Source: JAIOPA01 sp036522895
Lineage (GTDB): Bacteria > Eisenbacteria > RBG-16-71-46
NCBI GenBank assembly: GCA_036522895.1
Contig: DATDEX010000329.1
Span: 1-24,585 of the forward strand
DNA length: 24,585 nucleotides
Reading direction: 5' to 3'
Shown here: piece by piece, positions 22,850-24,585 of the stretch
How the letters are laid out: each line of letters starts with the position of its first letter
Numbering within the stretch: position 1 is the first letter of the stretch
Translations under genes and position numbers: made by a program
Notes under the pieces: model-generated
Seen by the model: the letters and a program-made list of their open reading frames with translations, nothing else
What the model was told of the DNA's origin: nothing
Database searches by the model: none

Positions 22850-24585
22850 CTACCAGCGCGATTTCGCGACCGCCGCGCGCAGCTCGTCGGCGCGCCGGGC
22901 GACGCCCGAGCGCATCACCCACTCGAGCTTCCGCATGTTGGCGATGTCCCGGGTCGGGTCGCCGCCCACGATCAGCAGGTCGGCCGACTTCCCCTTCTCG
23001 ATCGTGCCCAGCTCGGCGGCCCGGCCCATGGCGCGAGCCGCCTCGCGCGTGCTCGCGATGAGCACCTCGGCGGGGCGCATGCCGTCGTGCTGCATGGCCT
23101 CCATCTCGGCGTGGATCGCGGGGCCGTGGAGCGTGAGCGGGTTCCCCGCATCGGTCCCCGTGACGATCGGGATCCCGGCGCCGCGGACGCGGAGGAGGTT
23201 ATCCGCCATCTGCCGCCGGAGCGCCGCGAACAATGAATCGCGCGCGACCGGGGACGAGCCGAGGACGCGACGAGCCTCCTCGGCGGTCGCTGCGACGTGT
23301 GCCCGCGTGAGCGAGTCCACGGCGCCGAACGGATCGTCCACGTTGGGCGCGCGCCCGGTGCGTGCCGCCGCGGGCAGCGCCGCGTACCCGTCGATCACCG
23401 TGAGCGTCGGGCAGTAGAAGGCCCCGGAGCGCTTGGCGAGCGCCAGGAACTCCGCGTCGACCGGGTGGTCATCGACGCTGTGGACGAGGAGTCGCGCCCC
23501 CGCGCGCAACGCGACCTTCGCCTCCTTGAGCCCGGTCGCATGGACGATCAACGGCAGCCGCTCGCGCCGGGCCTCGGCGCCGGCCGCCATCACGTCGCGC
23601 GTCATGGCGTCGAAGTCGCTTCCCGGGCGGACGATGAACCACACCTTGACCGCGTCGGATCCCAGGGACTCGAGGTAACGCACGCCCCGCACGGCTGCGG
23701 CCGTGTCGGCGAGGTAGATGAATTGCCGCTCGGCGGGGAGGTTCAACCAGAAGTCGTAGGTCGAGAGCAACGGACCCGCCGCCGACATGTGCGGCGCGTC
23801 CGTGTTCGCCTCGGCCGCGTGTGCCAGCGCCACGGTCCACGGGTAGCCGCCCACGTCGAACACGGTGGTCACGCCGCTCGCCAGGTAGGCGCGCTGGAAC
23901 ACCTGCGGGTGCTCGCGCAGGCGCTTCTCGGTGTCTTCGTAGGGGAAGCGATCGCGCAGGTCGAGCGCGTCGGGGCGCCCGTCCACCCAGCCCGTCTGCG
24001 AGAAGTGGACGTGCGTGTCGATCAGGCCCGGGACGACGAAGCGCCCGCGCGCGTCGAGCGTGTCGACCCCCGCGGGGATCGTCACCCGGCTCCGCGGGCC
24101 CGCCGCCTCGATCTTCCCGTCGCGCACGACGATCACCGCGTTCGCGATCACCGGCCCGCCGGTCCCGTCGATGAGCGTGCCGCCCACGACCGCGAGCGGC
24201 GGCGGCGGCTGGCCGGAGGCGGCGGGGAACGCGGTGGTGAGCGCGATCCGCCAGCCATCCGGCGTCTCGACGAACAGTCGCTCCGAGAGCCCCGACTGCT
24301 CGTCGGCCCCGTAGCGGACACGATAGCGGTAGGTGCCGTAGACGAGCCCCGGGCGCACCGGCGTGAGCCGGAGGTCCAAGCCCTCGAACGCATCCGGCCA
24401 GTTGCTGTCCCTGGGTTTCGCGAGCGACTCGTAGCCGAGCGTGGACCCCGCGGGGCCGGTGACGATGAGCCCGGGTGAATCGAGGTAGCAGGCGAGGTAG
24501 GCGGTGCGATCGCGGTGGCGGATGGCGTCGAGGTTGCGCTCGAAGAGCGCGCGGGCGGCGGCCAGGTCCGGCGCCGCGATCGCAC
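22850..24585 (-). CDS. Amidohydrolase with N-terminal NTF2/SnoaL-like domain, N-terminus cut by window edge
   Basis: The frame is open from the right edge to a TAG at 22850 (577 visible codons), so the true start lies outside. The visible N-terminal part (about 24585-24230) reads LFERNLDAIRHRDRTAYLAC and later YRYRVRYGADEQSG, SERLFVETPDGWRIALTTAF. This is a DUF4440/SnoaL-like NTF2 fold. An amidohydrolase domain follows: GGTLIDGTGGPVIANA, GLIDTHVHF (the HxH metal site at 24013-24005), a candidate carboxylated Lys in DAVKVWFI, IVHATG, LVHSVDDHP and GTDAGNP with the catalytic Asp. This is the pattern of imidazolonepropionase/prolidase-like metal-dependent amidohydrolases. The C-terminus (GTIEKGKSADLLIVGGDPTR) is typical. 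A TTG at 24379 is only an internal codon. Substrate unknown; the signal peptide, if any, is out of view. Confidence 0.88.
   Translation of the reverse strand, partial: AIAAPDLAAARALFERNLDAIRHRDRTAYLACYLDSPGLIVTGPAGSTLGYESLAKPRDSNWPDAFEGLDLRLTPVRPGLVYGTYRYRVRYGADEQSGLSERLFVETPDGWRIALTTAFPAASGQPPPPLAVVGGTLIDGTGGPVIANAVIVVRDGKIEAAGPRSRVTIPAGVDTLDARGRFVVPGLIDTHVHFSQTGWVDGRPDALDLRDRFPYEDTEKRLREHPQVFQRAYLASGVTTVFDVGGYPWTVALAHAAEANTDAPHMSAAGPLLSTYDFWLNLPAERQFIYLADTAAAVRGVRYLESLGSDAVKVWFIVRPGSDFDAMTRDVMAAGAEARRERLPLIVHATGLKEAKVALRAGARLLVHSVDDHPVDAEFLALAKRSGAFYCPTLTVIDGYAALPAAARTGRAPNVDDPFGAVDSLTRAHVAATAEEARRVLGSSPVARDSLFAALRRQMADNLLRVRGAGIPIVTGTDAGNPLTLHGPAIHAEMEAMQHDGMRPAEVLIASTREAARAMGRAAELGTIEKGKSADLLIVGGDPTRDIANMRKLEWVMRSGVARRADELRAAVAKSRW

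Overview
This is a very GC-rich bacterial chromosomal window with tightly spaced genes, many exported beta-barrel proteins and no phage, insertion sequence, CRISPR array or RNA gene that I can see. Two things suggest a Gram-negative member of the FCB-like lineages, possibly Candidatus Eisenbacteria. One is a secreted DUF642-type protein with a FlgD/type-A-sorting-like C-terminal domain. The other is a TonB-dependent receptor with an N-terminal carboxypeptidase-regulatory-like domain. The taxon is an inference from style, not from a marker gene.

Layout, left to right. (1) 1-4367, minus strand: a two-gene carbohydrate operon, a GH63-type glucosidase followed after one base by a glycogen-debranching-type enzyme that runs off the left edge. 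(2) 4610-5857, minus: a secreted or lipid-anchored alpha/beta hydrolase closed by a hairpin terminator. (3) 5858-6595: a long gap holding a low-GC promoter/palindrome patch and a frameshifted relic of a sensor histidine kinase catalytic domain. (4) 6596-7825, plus: a fused SpmA-SpmB membrane protein, converging on (5) a DUF2277 gene and a Met/His-rich outer-membrane protein (7851-9525, minus).

(6) 9963-12991, minus: a metal-uptake cassette made of an outer-membrane barrel protein (with a possible 23-residue leader ORF), a ZnuA-like binding protein and an ABC-3 permease. No ATPase gene is present in the window. A short TonB-receptor-like relic lies downstream. By eye this block is less GC-rich than its surroundings. 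(7) 13146-15543, minus: a small Cys/His secreted protein, an outer-membrane protein with a CGAEGC N-terminus, and the DUF642/FlgD-like protein. (8) 15842-18755, plus: a second small Cys/His secreted protein followed by a TonB-dependent receptor, ending in a strong hairpin. The stretch from about 8.1 to 18.8 kb therefore reads as an envelope metal-handling region.

(9) 18882-21413, minus: a YedJ-like HD hydrolase, an outer-membrane barrel protein with one c-type heme motif, and elongation factor P with an unusual loop tip. (10) 21722-22760, plus: two small envelope proteins of unknown function. (11) 22850 to the right edge, minus: an amidohydrolase with an N-terminal NTF2/SnoaL-like domain, truncated by the window.

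The best candidates for a second look are the ATPase-less metal cassette with its leader ORF, the pair of small Cys/His proteins placed before outer-membrane receptors, the histidine-kinase relic, and the heme-motif barrel protein.
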